A stretch of DNA of 64,000 bases from Arthonia radiata (Eukaryota > Ascomycota > Arthoniomycetes > Arthoniales > Arthoniaceae), in the NCBI GenBank assembly GCA_002989075.1, contig PSQN01000016.1, positions 868,001 through 932,000 of the forward strand, in the 5' to 3' direction. Under the pieces are notes generated by a model. The model searched no databases and was not told the DNA's origin. It saw only the letters and a list, made by a program, of their open reading frames with translations. Shown piece after piece: positions 13,447 through 24,575 of the stretch. Within the stretch, counting starts at the first letter, position 1. Every line of letters begins with the position of its first letter. A program made the translations under genes and the position numbers.

Positions 13447-14996
13447 CGTTCAAAGCGTAGAAAAAGTAAAGCTGTAGCTTCAGAAGACGACAGATTGGTG
13501 ATCAGATGTTTAAAGTCCTTTCTTCACCAAGGCGCGACCTTTATATATAGTGTTGCAAGTCTAAGCGAACGACGTCCTGTTGTTGAACACGTGTTCGGTA
13601 CACAATTGATGATCATGTTGTCTCTGAGCTGAGACACTGACTACGTTGATGCCAGGTCTCAGGATCAAAAACGCAACAAGCGGAGCATAGCGGCACACAT
13701 TGAAGCTAGCTGTGACACAGGTTCAGAGAAAGGCATTGGCGTGTCAAGGTAATGGGGCTTGAATAAAGGGTTTATTGATGCATGCAGATTGCAGGCTTAA
13801 AGAAACGCTACCCGTTTCCCAATATTGATAGTGCGGGATAAGTCATCCGTGGCCCCTGGCATTGCAGCCGCTTCTGGTCTTGCAAGCCTCGCTTGACCCA
13901 CTGCCTAAGACGGTGACTTCTACTCGGATGGGGCCAACAATCATTGTCATGCGCCCTACACTACCAAAGGCCCACAAGCAACCGATGACCCGAACGAGGT
14001 TGCGCGGGTTTGATGGTGTTTGACGTTAGATCCTTCCTCACCTGGTATCAACACTTGCAAACAACACTGTATACAACTACAGTAATGGCACTAGTACTCA
14101 CACCCTCTGCGGTTGTCGTCCTACACACGGGACTGTACAGTTTGTAGCTGTGGGGCCGATCGTGGATTACGTATCGTAAATGAACCTTTTACGCCATGCG
14201 TCTACAATATGTTTGTGGCGAAGACGTGGAAGGTGTTGAAACCTATACATAATGCTGTGTAAGCTCACGTCGGTGTCACCAGATACTCTAGACTTGTATC
14301 GAAGGGATCCCTCACCGCAACTTCCTAATTTTCGACCCAGAGGTACCGCCTTACATATTTTTCAACTCGATTTTCTGTGATGGACAAATGCTCTGAACCC
14401 ATGAGGGCTATCCTAATCTTGAGCGCGGATAGCACAAGCTTGTGTCGTGGTAGATAGCGGGGAACCAACATACATCTCCGTGACAGCTAGACCGTTGGCT
14501 TTACCCGAGGTGCTTTCAACCCAGCAATTCACCGCTGCGGCGGTCATTGTTTGGTCGACGAAAGGTGAAAAATCCTATATGTTGCACAATGTGCGCAGGA
14601 CATAGCTCGACGGTCTAAGAAGGCTACGGCCTAACAGAACATATTTTTTTGCGCATCTTCAGGTATGGGCGGCGTGGCGGTGGCATTACATGTCGTAGCT
14701 TGTTAATCCCGTAACTAAAGAGTACCGTTTCGCACAAGCAAAGAAATTGGTCGGAGCGGCAACAAAAGGCTGCAAGTTTAAACTGGGCGGCCGCCGAATC
14801 AAGCTGCTTGATATATTTGCTCGCTAAAGGTCACTCGCCACCTATCGCAGGGTGAGGTACTCTGCATGGACGCAGAGCCTAGTAACCGGCAGATTTGATC
14901 TCGAGCGCGCCAATGACCTCTTAGCGACGGGAATTGAGATCTTCATTTTATTCCCCATTACGTCGCTCAATCGAGACACGAACCGTTCTAGGGCGT
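13447..14996. other. Intergenic between the two paralogous small genes
   Basis: About 1.5 kb. The first 200 bp is the putative promoter of copy A. I see no recognisable gene, RNA or repeat in the rest; it lacks open frames of useful length from about 13,640 to 14,850. Confidence 0.5.
13539..13550 (-). promoter_or_regulatory. TATA-like box upstream of copy A
   Basis: On the minus strand the sequence reads CTATATATAAAG, about 95 bp upstream of the ATG at 13,446. It is a canonical TATA-type element at a plausible distance for a fungal promoter. No similar box is evident upstream of copy B, which instead has a CCAAT motif. Confidence 0.5.
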
Positions 14997-15343
14997 TTAG
15001 CTCCCTCCCTCACCGTTGTCGCGATACTGTTGTATTGGATCGTTCTCCTTTTCCCACTCTTTCCGATCAGCGTCAGTGTAGTCCGGCACCTCATAGCCGG
15101 CTTTTTTTGTCGCCTCCTCGGTGTCGTCTAAGTTCTTCTTATGTCTATTTGCTATTAGCTGTAGGACGCCGAAGGGGCGAGGGCGGAGCTAGGATGACCT
15201 TACAAGCTTATCGCGTCTTTAAGTTTGCCGATAATCGTACGGTTTTTGCTAGAGACGCCGTCCAACGCGTCCTGCTGCTGCTTGATATAGAAATGCAGGT
15301 GGCGATGTTGATTCATAAGTGCTATTGGGGGGAAGTGCGGCAT
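14997..15343 (-). CDS. Small uncharacterised protein, copy B of a paralogous pair (95 aa, two exons)
   Basis: Exon 1 is 15,343-15,204 and exon 2 is 15,144-14,997, with a 59-nt intron (GTAAGG donor, acceptor ...GCAAATAG). The joined frame gives about 95 residues. Shared with copy A are a His-rich start, KQQQDAL matching KQQEDAL, then after the intron TEEA, YTDADRKEWEKENDP and QQYR. The identity over the second exon is roughly 40 percent by eye, so the pair is diverged rather than a recent duplicate, and the intron falls at the same place and phase in both. No signal peptide or membrane span is visible. Both copies point the same way and lie in an otherwise gene-poor stretch beside the retroelement block. 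Function unknown. Confidence 0.75.
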
Positions 15344-17744
15344 GTTGTGGATGGTTGGTAGAAAGTGCTTTAGCTTTGCAAGCTACTAGACTGTGGGTAG
15401 ATCGTTGCAGGTCAGATTGGTTCAAGTAAAGGCTTGAGAGGGCGCTGAATCAGTGAGTACAAGCGTACTGAGGAGATGGGTGATTTTTCACTGCTATGGC
15501 AAGGGAACATGTAGACGTGAGCATTATGCAGACTCATATAGAAGGATGAGTGTCCTCATAGTTGTCACTTGCAACGTTTGACACGTTAGGCAAGATCAAG
15601 CTGATGATGGAAGACGATATTTGTCAGAACATATCCGCTGTGGTGGCTGTCTAGTCCCAGTGCAAGCTGACGATGTGCGTGGGCCGGCAAAGAGCAAAGT
15701 AATACGATCTTGCCATGGGGTTGCCTGCAAGGGGCATCTTTGCAAATTGCTGAGTAATGCATTGCTCCACCAGCTCGGCGAAGAGATTCATTGACTGTTG
15801 GTTGCGGGTGCAGCAAGGCACCAAAGGGTCTAGACGCAAATCCACCAAGAGGCGGACGCCGGCTGGTGCCCCCGCAGAACGAAAGAGCATTGCGCGACAT
15901 CTTAGTATGTTCACATGACGACTGCGATGCTAGAAACAAGCGACAGGGTGGACGCAAACTCCTACAATGTAATGGAGTAATATGCTTGAGATGCATTTGA
16001 TGCGCAACTCTTCTCCGTGATGGACGTTGAGGCTGGGAATTACCTAAAACAAAAATTCGCGGCAGACGGAAGGGTCCCGTCATCTGACGCCTCCAACAAT
16101 CATGGCAGCGCATGGCCGTATTCAACCCCCAACCTCATCATCCCAAGCCCTTCCACCGGCATTGGATCGCTACTGATACTTGTACTTCGCTTCGCATCGC
16201 TTCGCATCGCTTCGCACAAGCACTCCTGCAGGGCGCCATAGCCTCCACACTTACACCTGAATCTACTGCGTGTGCTCACGGAGGCTCTATAGCACGGACG
16301 AATATTTTCATCACGGCCATGCCCTTCGGTCTGCCATAACAGTCTCAAGCCTGTGCGTAGTCCGCATTGTGAGACCACACGGTTTCAATCTCCACTGTAC
16401 ACTAGCTGCTTTGTCATCATCATCTCTTTGCAGGTAAGACGTTTTGGATCTAAATGAGGCCGAATCACGGCCAATTATCCCACCGAGGTACTCTTGGCCG
16501 AGTAACCTACTACTAGGAGTAACAACGATAGTGCATTGATCGTAACAAGGCACACTGGTATCTGCCAAGAGTGAATGAACAAGAACGCCAGCTTTGAGCC
16601 GGCCCGCGTTGTAGCGTTTTACACTGATGTCTTTGTGGAACAGCACCACAGCATTGACTTCACTTCCCCCAAAGATAGACGTGAAAGTAGCATGAGTCTG
16701 CCATAATGAATCAGGAATCAGCAAGCTCGGTAAGCCCATCTAGCGGGAAGAGAACCCCTGGAATGGGAGTCCGTGCATGTTGACGTCGATCGACACTACA
16801 GACGACGCAAGACAACAAGGATCACATTCGACACGGTCCATACTTCTCACTCTGTGAGTACAAATCGCCAACAACCGCCGTCCCGTGTATCTCCTCATAG
16901 CCCTCCAACGGGACAATGCGGACGATGAATCTCCTCGGGGAACTATCCGGTCTTCACACCCTCCATTGCCGAAGGGCTCCCCGGCCCAGCTCTTTGCAAT
17001 CATGTAGGTTCTTGGAACACCCGACATCTTGCACTCGCACTCATCGCGCCTCTCGTAAGGGTATCCGCGCTCTGGTACAGAAAGCCCCCACTTACCTGCA
17101 GTAAATGTTTCCTTACTGTCGACTATTCTGCGGAAATACTTAACATCGCATTGCAGTCGAGCCGTCAGCTGTGGACCGTGCGATCGCGAGCTTTCAACGT
17201 GCGGGTCACTCCCGTTGCGAACCCATGGTTGTGAGCGCTTAAATATCAACTCGCAGGAACGCGGTCATCGATCCCGCATCGGACACCAACGTCTCTTTCT
17301 GTTCAGTCTTGCTGGTATTAACCTTCGATACAGCACTCTTCGGATGTCCTTCTATGCTATCTATTTGCTCCCCTGCTAACGCGAGATCTTCGGCATCACA
17401 CGGCCAACTTTTCCGGGCCTACATTTCTAAAGGCAGTCTTTAGTTCCCTCGATCGTGAACTCGAGCCATACTTCCAAAAAAGACCTCGAAGCACTGACGA
17501 AACGCACGAATAGAACTCGCGACTAGGGTGACAGCAATGACACAAATGATAATTGATGACAAGCTCGTCTAAATATCCTGATAAGTCCATGCTCAGCAAA
17601 AATGCCCCTTGCACCTCCCTACCCCTCACCCCAATATGCTCGTCACTCGGAGCCTCGAGCAAACGCCGGATATAATGCTCCCCATCCCAATGCTTTTCCA
17701 AAAACCACGAACACCACACCCTCCCATCTCCCTCAGCGGCGACA
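15344..17744. other. Gene-poor stretch, no supported gene
   Basis: About 2.4 kb. Several overlapping open frames of 60-180 codons exist on both strands (for example minus 15,586-16,125 and 16,740-17,249), but none shows a domain, consistent exon structure or paralogue. A short decamer repeat lies at 16,186-16,216. Confidence 0.45.
16186..16216. repeat. Short tandem decamer repeat
   Basis: The unit TTCGCATCGC occurs twice in tandem, flanked by partial units (TTCGC before and TTCGCA after). It is a simple local repeat with no evident function. Confidence 0.8.
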
Positions 17745-18759
17745 CTACCACCACCCAGCCCACCTCCCCCCCAGCGCCACACCAGCCCCAACCGCAGCGA
17801 CCGTCCAAATCATCCTCGGCGTTCCCCGTTCCACCGCCAACTTAAACCGTAACCAATTCCTTTCCTTGAACGCCGCGCCCTCATTCGTGACCGGGTACGG
17901 AAACGGCGGCTTCTCCACCTCCAAGAACTCACACAGCCGGTCCCACCCCTCGCCGATCTGGTACTCCAGCAACTGATCCTTGGGCACGAGTTTCCTTACA
18001 GTCTCATACTGCTCCACGTACACGCGCTTCCCGTTCTGCTCGAAATTATCGTCAAACACGCCTTTGAAGAGGGCGCGCGTCATGGGCGTCCATTTGCCCA
18101 TGACGTCCGTGTCGAAGTAGCCGATGAAGTAGAGCAAGGGCGAGGTCATAGATCTGCGGATAGTATTGATGCAAGACTTGTACCACGCGTCGACCGGGCG
18201 GTTGGTGAGGACCACCTTGGCGTCGGGGTAGGCGTCGATGAGTTCCGGGGCGAAAGCGCAGGCGGGGAAGTCGCAGACGGCCTGGCAGTGGCCGAGGAGC
18301 TGGTCCCATTCGTTTTTGGTGAAGGGCTGGCCGTGGAAGAATTTGCCGTTGATGGCGTCGAGCCACATGTCGTTGTCGTTGGGGTCGATGAGGGTGCTCA
18401 TCATGCTGTGGTGTGTTAGAAGGTGGTTGGGTTGGGGGGCAAGGGGATGCGCACTGGTAGGTGTCGATGTAGCCGAGCATCTTTAGGGCTTCCCACATTG
18501 CTTGAGGTTGCGTTAGTGCTAGCGTCTGTGTGCGTTATGAGACTTGGCCCCTGATATGGGGTGCTGATGGTAATGCTTAGGACGAGAGCTTACAGTGGGT
18601 CCCTGTCCTGCACATGCCTAGCACCAATACTCGCATAGGTACAACTCGGGTACATTGCCGTCGGTCGATTTTGCGGTTGATGGCGAAGAGCTCTGGGAAC
18701 TTTTCTTCCTGCGTGATCTTGGGCTTGCCCATGTCCTTCTTGTTGAAGTACAGAGGCAT
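17745..18759 (-). CDS. Sulfotransferase-like P-loop protein (290 aa)
   Basis: Three exons: 18,759-18,594, 18,500-18,455 and 18,405-17,745, with introns of 93 and 49 nt. The joined frame is about 290 residues. The P-loop-like 5'-PSB site reads VLVLGMCRTGTHS, followed by MWEALKMLGYIDTYH, as in the fungal sulfotransferase family often placed under Sulfotransfer_4 and sometimes misannotated as an NAD-dependent epimerase. The segment LTNRPVDAWYKSC matches the family's second conserved block (LTxRDxxxWxxS). The C-terminus is hydrophobic (about the last 20 residues), which may be a tail anchor. The family is expected to use PAPS, but substrates of these fungal members are unknown. The second intron begins GTGCGC, a weaker donor. 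Assignment to the fold is fairly secure; activity is inference. Confidence 0.85.
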
Positions 18760-19994
18760 GATAGTAAACCGTCTTTGGTCGTGCTTGGCTCCACAGTCAA
18801 TTAAGACTCGACAAAATGCCCCTCAAAGGCTCATATGATTATTTTCGAATCGGTTCAAGCGTCCTCGAACATCTCAACCTTGTACTCCTACTAGTGTGAG
18901 TGCTGCTCCTGTTTGGAAAAGGGGCTGAATGCCAAGCCAGGAGTTCTTTCTCGAAGGACTAGTGTTGAAGGCCTGTGATCAGGCGCTGGTACAGACTCGA
19001 AGTGTGTATTGATTGTTGCGAGTCTGATGTATGAGTAGCCGTCAACAAGGAGGGTGATGAGTATGAATTGTAAACGTAGAAAGAATGACGCGGCCTGCCA
19101 GCGTGAAGAAAGCGCTAATTGCCAAGCGAAGAAGGAATGACTGGGCAATCTGGTAGAAGCTAGTATCAAGGTGCCAAGACGATCTGCTGTACTGCGTAGC
19201 GAGAGATATGATAACAGAGTTCGTCGAGCAGTTCAGTGATGATGAGTGGACAGACGGAGCGCCTAAATTATCCTGGCTCTTGCTGGTTGTACGGCAAAAG
19301 ATCTTGACGGGTATCGGCGGCTCGCGATGAGCTTCAAAAATGATTATTACAAAAACAGGAGGGTTTAAGGTGGAAAAGAATGAATCAAAAGAATTCCAGC
19401 AAAGCGAGACAGTCCCCTTGCTTGGGTGGTGATGCACTTGATGCAAAACAAAAGCTTGCAGGTTCTGGTGCCATTTGGTGGTCCATGCGTCTGCTTGCGA
19501 CACCAGATCCTCGTAAGGATCAATAATTCTGCCGACGCGTCACGAGATGCGTCTTTTACATCCACTTCCCTGGTGTGTCATTGCGTGAGAACGTTGACGA
19601 GGACGGGCTCTCAGCCTCTCTCTCCACTGGCTGTTTATGTCGACACCAGCTTGCTGTCGAGAATCAGAGTCGTGAGAGGATGTACGCGTAAACTCTCTCA
19701 GTCGCTGGCGCTACCAAGTTCCACGATCTCACTAGCAGAGTCAGCGTCCCAACTTCTTGAAAGAAGCATCGTCCGACAACTCCACCTTCTCAGCTTGCAA
19801 CCCTGAAGCAGACTGCATTCTAGCATCTCCTGCAAGCACAGCGTAGGAGCGACGCTCGATCGGCTGTATCGTACTCGGTCACTCCACAAAGTCAAACAGA
19901 CATGGCTTTGCTGAAACCTCAACACCGCGTAATTTTTAGTGCAGCGTCAAAGCCCAGATCCTATACTTTTGGGGCACGAGCTGAAGAAATAGCA
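18760..19994. other. Intergenic, no supported gene
   Basis: About 1.2 kb between the sulfotransferase-like gene start and the 3' end of the carrier gene. Overlapping open frames up to about 150 codons are present on both strands without recognisable content. Confidence 0.45.
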
Positions 19995-21172
19995 TCAATG
20001 TGCTAACGTTTCTCTGGAGTTCTCGCGATTTTGCTCGAGCCATGAGCGACCGCTCTCGTACACACCCAGATATAATCCACTACCCAGCATCGTCCACCCG
20101 CCTCGCAGCGCGCCACCACGCCAAAGTCCTCTCCAGCCCTCTTGCGCGACAACGCTGCGAGCAATGCTAATACTGCTCATCTTGGGTCGTTCCACGTCCC
20201 TGGGTGAAGACGATTGCTTTGCTTCTTCGGGCCCTCGCTTCGGGTACCGCTCGGTCTGACTCGAAGTGTTCCCGTTGTCTTGTTTTATAGCTCTCGAGGC
20301 CTCCTCTTTGACCGCACCAGCAGCATCAGCCACCCTCCCTTCAGCTATCGCGGTGCCGACTCTGGCGGTTGCGTCTTGATTGGCAAAGCCCTGCGCCGCG
20401 GCGAGCATTATGCGCGTCTTCACCACGTCGATAGGTGTGGTGACGACGGCAGATACAGCGCCAGCGCTTCCCGCTGCAGTAGCAGTGACCAGCCCGCGTT
20501 CCCATAGAGGTACATTACTGCTGTCATCTCTGCCTTTGCGCTTGTTGTTCCAGCCGCTCAGTATGGCTTTCAATCGCTCGAACATGGGGAATTGCAGGGC
20601 GGTGAACGGGAGGTTACGGGTTGTCAGTGCGCCGTAGCCTCTCCATAAGGCCAGCGGATTGCGCTTGAACGTTGCAAGCACCTGCGCGGTGGCGGACTGA
20701 TGCGTTCTGGTGATTGACGCCTGGCTGACCATCTGCGCATTCTGCTTGATAACTTCAGCTGGGGTGAGGATGGCGCATGATACACACTCAGCTAGCGCAG
20801 AGGCGCCAGAGTGTGCAATTGGTGCTGCGATGGGCAATTGAATAAATGCGCTCTTCGCGTGCTCGTACACAGTGAAGAAAGCTCCAGCTGCGTGAAATGT
20901 GCGTCAATGGCTAGCCTTTTTGTGGCTTAAGATCGTCGGGAGTGCCTACATGAAGGCAGCGTAGCCAGGATCACACTTCCCATGCCCTGGTACAGCCCTC
21001 GAAAGAGGCTGGCCTTACGGACCACACCCGTCGCGGATTCGACATAGCGCTGACGGTACTCTGGAGATTGGATACGGGTCTTGAGAGTGTCGAGAGGGTA
21101 GACTAGTAAATCAACGGAGAAAGCAGCAACGGCGCCAGCGATCCATATGTCAGTGCTGGTGTTACCTGACAT
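19995..21172 (-). CDS. PET8: Mitochondrial S-adenosylmethionine carrier (Pet8-like, 371 aa)
   Basis: Two exons, 21,172-20,950 and 20,887-19,995, around a 62-nt intron; the spliced junction reads LATLPSSGAFFTVYE. It is a member of the mitochondrial carrier family with three repeats, each with the PxD/ExxK signature: PLDTLKTR (repeat 1), PAEVIKQN (repeat 2) and PIDVVKTR (repeat 3). The PAEVIKQ form in repeat 2 is typical of SAM carriers, which exchange cytosolic SAM for S-adenosylhomocysteine across the inner membrane for mitochondrial methylation. The third repeat has a long hydrophilic insert of about 70 residues before VVAQEGWRGLWRG, longer than in yeast Pet8. It is divergently oriented to the DUF3824 gene. 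Substrate assignment is by family similarity. Confidence 0.85.
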
Positions 21173-21843
21173 CTATCAATCAGGTAGTCACAGCACAGGC
21201 AATGGGCGCTAGAGGGCGCCGTGAGGTGCGCGTGAGAAGAAAGTCAGAAATGATGATGCACGTAATCCTGGTCTGCATTACAATGCTGGAATAGTACCCT
21301 GAGAAGTCAGGCAGCAAGAGCATGACATCAGAGTTTGCTGGTCTATCGATATACCCGCCTTGCTTCGGCGTTTGTGGAAAAGAGGCCACACCGGCAATCC
21401 TCGCTCTTTCCCGCCCCTCGTCTCAAATACTCTCAGTCACCTCAGCTCGTCTCATCTCGAGCAGGCAGCGCGCGAACAATCATCGCTCGCTCAGCCCGGT
21501 GTTACCGCAGAGCCAAGATCCATTTTGAGCCGCTGACATCAATTGCACACCCACCCGGCGGTCAGAAACGTCTAGTGGTGTGGCGGAGCGGATACATTCG
21601 CAAGGGTATCTTGCCCCACCGCCGAGAGTTTGCTGCCGGAACCTCAAAGTCTTCTACCTGCGACCATCCATCGATCTCTGTCTTCCACATCAATTCACCA
21701 TCGCGACGAACTTTCTATTTTACCCCCTCAGCACCTTTTCATCTGGACTTGTGTGGACCCCGAGACTGGAACCAACGGAAGCAAGGAGACTTCATCTGGA
21801 GCCCCAGGACTTCAAGACTTGGCGTAGAAGCCTGACGCCCAAC
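21173..21843. promoter_or_regulatory. Shared divergent promoter region (SAM carrier / DUF3824 gene)
   Basis: About 670 bp separates two divergent start codons, so both promoters must lie here. The plus-strand frame of the DUF3824 gene stays open upstream to 21,580, but this part lacks family character and is read as 5' UTR. I recognise no specific factor site. Confidence 0.5.
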
Positions 21844-23856
21844 ATGTCAGACTATCGCGCATACAACAACAACCGCTACCGCGACGATTCACCACCGGCA
21901 TCCCGCCGAGATTACTCTCCTGGTGATCGTGATGGGCGCGACCGTGACTACTCCCCACCACGGCGATCCAAGAAGACCCGCACGCTTCCGCGAGACCGAG
22001 GCGAGCCTGAGTACGTTGAGGAGACAACATACGTCGAGCGCGGCAAAGGCCCGCCTCCCAGAGACCTGATCCCTCGCCGAGAAGACAGCGTCGAAGACAT
22101 CCAGCGCGACTTTCCACCTCCCTCTCGCAGCCTCCGCGGTTATCGCGATGACCATGATGATCGACGTTCCGCTAGGCGCGCGCGCTCGGAGTATGGCGGT
22201 CGCCGTGATGACGACGATGACGACTATGACGACTACGCCGCTGGTGCTGGTGCTGCCGGCGGGTACGCAGCTGGGCGCTCTCGACGAGGCACACGCGGCG
22301 GCGGCAGGCGCGGACGTCGAGATGATGACTATTACTCAGAAGACGAAGAATACGATCGATACACGCGCCGTGGTGGCAGCCGAAGCCGTAGTGATAGCCG
22401 CGGAGGCAACCGTCGCAAGTCAGGCGTCGAAGGTCTTCTGGAGGGCTTGGGACTCGGTGGCATCGCCGGCGCGGCAGCGAAACAATTTGGTGGCGGCAGC
22501 AAGCGTAGCCCTAGTAGAAACCGCGCTCGCAGCCGTGCGGGCTCGCGCAGTCCTTCACGTTCGCGCGATCGAGGCGATAAGAAGCAACGCCAGTGGGCAC
22601 AAGCCGCACAGGCTGCACTTGTCGCTGGCGCCGTTGAAGCATTTCGGGCACGCAATGGACCAGGCGAATGGAAGGGCGACAAAGGCAAACGCGTGGCCAC
22701 AGCCGCCATTGGTGCTGGCGGTATCGATCGTCTCGTCGACCGCGACCCGGACAACAAGTCCAAGCGACATCTCGTTGAAGCGGTCATTGGAGGTCTTGCC
22801 GCGAACCGTCTTGCCAACGGTCCTCAAGAAAACTCTGAATCTCGTGGTCGCTCTGAATCCCGCCCCGGTGGCATGCGCGCTCGGTCAAAGTCCATAATCG
22901 ACAGGTTCCGCTCCAAGTCTCGTGGCCGCTCCCTCTCCTCGGACGACTCCCAGGAACGTACTGGACGCTCCAAGTCTCAAGGCCGTGGCATCAAGGATCT
23001 CGTCGCCGGTGGTGCCCTGGCAGCCGCAGGCAAAGTTGCCTATGATAAATTCCGTTCCAAGTCCCGCAAGCGCGACGAGTCGAGGTCGGATTCCGAGGAC
23101 AGTAGACGAGTGCCGTCACGTCAACGGGCACGCTCCCGCTCTGTAGGTCCCCAATCCCAACGAGATCGAGGTCTCGGACCTGACGATCGTGCAGTCGTAG
23201 GACCGCAAGGAAGAGACGCAGCGACGGCAGCAGGTGTAGGTGCGCTCGCGGGCACGCGGACGGGCGCTGGGGCGCAGGACGACAGCAGCAGCAGTTCCAG
23301 TGACGACAGTGAGAGCTCCACCGAGCTAGAAAACCAAAGAAAAAAGATGCGCGGCAAGGAGTTATTGACAGCCGGTTTGGCTAGTATTGCTACCATTCAT
23401 GCAGCACACGGTGTATATTCGAGTATGGAGGCGAGTGAGAATCGACACAAACTGGTGGCCGAGGGTGAGATGAGTCCAGAAGATGCGAGGAAGAAACGAA
23501 GCAAAGCATGGCTGCAAGATGCGGCCGCAGTGGGTATCGCAGCTCTGGGTATCAAGGGTGCATACAGCGAGTGGAAGGAGATGAATGAGCAGCGTCACAG
23601 CGTCAAAGAGCTGGAGGAGCGGCGACAAGGACGCTTGAAGCGGAGAGAGAAGCGAATGAAAGAAGCGCGCCAAGGTGGTCGGGGTGGTGGTGGAGGTCGT
23701 CCTCCTGGGCGAATTGGTCCACCGCCGCCTCAATATCCTAACGGTGGCGGCTATGATCGCAGCTATGGTAATGGGGGAGGTTATCCGGATGAGCCGTATG
23801 CTTCTGGTGGGCTTCCGCCTCCTCCGATGGGAGCGAGGGATGGGGGTTACCGGTAG
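21844..23856 (+). CDS. DUF3824-type Arg/Ser- and Gly-rich protein (670 aa)
   Basis: Single exon. I chose the ATG at 21,844 (MSDYRAYNNNRYRDDS) over an upstream in-frame ATG at 21,580 because the family begins with this tyrosine/arginine-rich segment. The N-terminus is dense in Arg, Ser, Asp and Tyr with several SR and RS dipeptides. The central part alternates small glycine/alanine-rich helical stretches (such as GLGLGGIAGAAAKQFGGG) with basic serine-rich linkers. The last third has two alanine-rich segments (around LASIATIHAAHGVYSSMEA and AAAVGIAALGIKGAYSEW) and ends in a Gly/Pro-rich tail. This layout matches fungal DUF3824 proteins, whose role is unknown. The alternating amphipathic segments suggest membrane association or self-assembly (inference). 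Confidence 0.85.
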   Translation: MSDYRAYNNNRYRDDSPPASRRDYSPGDRDGRDRDYSPPRRSKKTRTLPRDRGEPEYVEETTYVERGKGPPPRDLIPRREDSVEDIQRDFPPPSRSLRGYRDDHDDRRSARRARSEYGGRRDDDDDDYDDYAAGAGAAGGYAAGRSRRGTRGGGRRGRRDDDYYSEDEEYDRYTRRGGSRSRSDSRGGNRRKSGVEGLLEGLGLGGIAGAAAKQFGGGSKRSPSRNRARSRAGSRSPSRSRDRGDKKQRQWAQAAQAALVAGAVEAFRARNGPGEWKGDKGKRVATAAIGAGGIDRLVDRDPDNKSKRHLVEAVIGGLAANRLANGPQENSESRGRSESRPGGMRARSKSIIDRFRSKSRGRSLSSDDSQERTGRSKSQGRGIKDLVAGGALAAAGKVAYDKFRSKSRKRDESRSDSEDSRRVPSRQRARSRSVGPQSQRDRGLGPDDRAVVGPQGRDAATAAGVGALAGTRTGAGAQDDSSSSSSDDSESSTELENQRKKMRGKELLTAGLASIATIHAAHGVYSSMEASENRHKLVAEGEMSPEDARKKRSKAWLQDAAAVGIAALGIKGAYSEWKEMNEQRHSVKELEERRQGRLKRREKRMKEARQGGRGGGGGRPPGRIGPPPPQYPNGGGYDRSYGNGGGYPDEPYASGGLPPPPMGARDGGYR

Positions 23857-24575
23857 CATGGTTTGGTGAAGGGCTTCTTGAAGGTGGTGAAAGGCCTGCA
23901 AGGTCTTGTTTGATGCGGGTGAATGATTGTAACGACTCTGATTATGCAATGTCACGAATCCACTTGTTCTTGCAGAAAAAGAATCCAAACATTCTGAATT
24001 CTCCACGCGAATTGCAAGGCGGAAATGCTTCACTTCCGCGCTCGGTCCACACAAAAGATTGCCAAGCGCATAAGTCGTGGTTTGGGGCTGGCGGGCGCCA
24101 CACTTTCCACCCTACAGATCCGGCACGCGACATTTATTTGTTTTTGATTCCCCATCCTCTCAACAAAGATGACAAGACACCAGTACAGCACCAATCTGCG
24201 CGTAATGCTACAGCACAAATCTGTGTGATTACGGCCAGCCGTCTCTGCAGCCACGGTGTTGCGCACACGTCGGGGCTGTGTATGACGAGTGCCAAGGCGA
24301 GCGTGCTTGGCCACGTTTAACTTCCATACACCTCGTCCGTCTTTGGTGCTCCTGGCCGTCAATGCCAATGTGGACACTCGGGTTGACATCAGCATCTCCT
24401 TCTATCGCTCTTTCTTCCTCTATGTCATCGTAGTTCTGGGACCTTGCACCTAGACCTGTGTAACTCTCTCTGCAAACCCATTCGACATGCTCGCACCTGA
24501 GCGTACTTAACAGCTCCATCATCCTCCTCAAGAGGAATCTTAGATGTCAGCGTTTCTACGTAACCAGACACGACC
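23857..24575. other. Intergenic
   Basis: About 720 bp between the DUF3824 stop and the phosphatase start. It holds the 3' UTR and promoter; no supported gene seen. Confidence 0.5.

Noticed and set aside
15586-16125. Minus-strand open frame of 179 codons
   Set aside because: Composition-driven: other frames over the same stretch are equally open and nothing resembles a known protein.
16740-17249. Minus-strand frame of 169 codons with a GTAAGT site inside, possible effector exon
   Set aside because: I could not build a consistent exon set with a signal peptide; no family match.
17602-17976. Plus-strand frame antisense to the sulfotransferase-like gene
   Set aside because: Shadow of the real gene; Pro/His-rich composition arises from the opposite strand's codons.
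22148-22897. 249-codon frame inside the DUF3824 gene
   Set aside because: Alternate-frame shadow in a GC-rich repetitive coding region.
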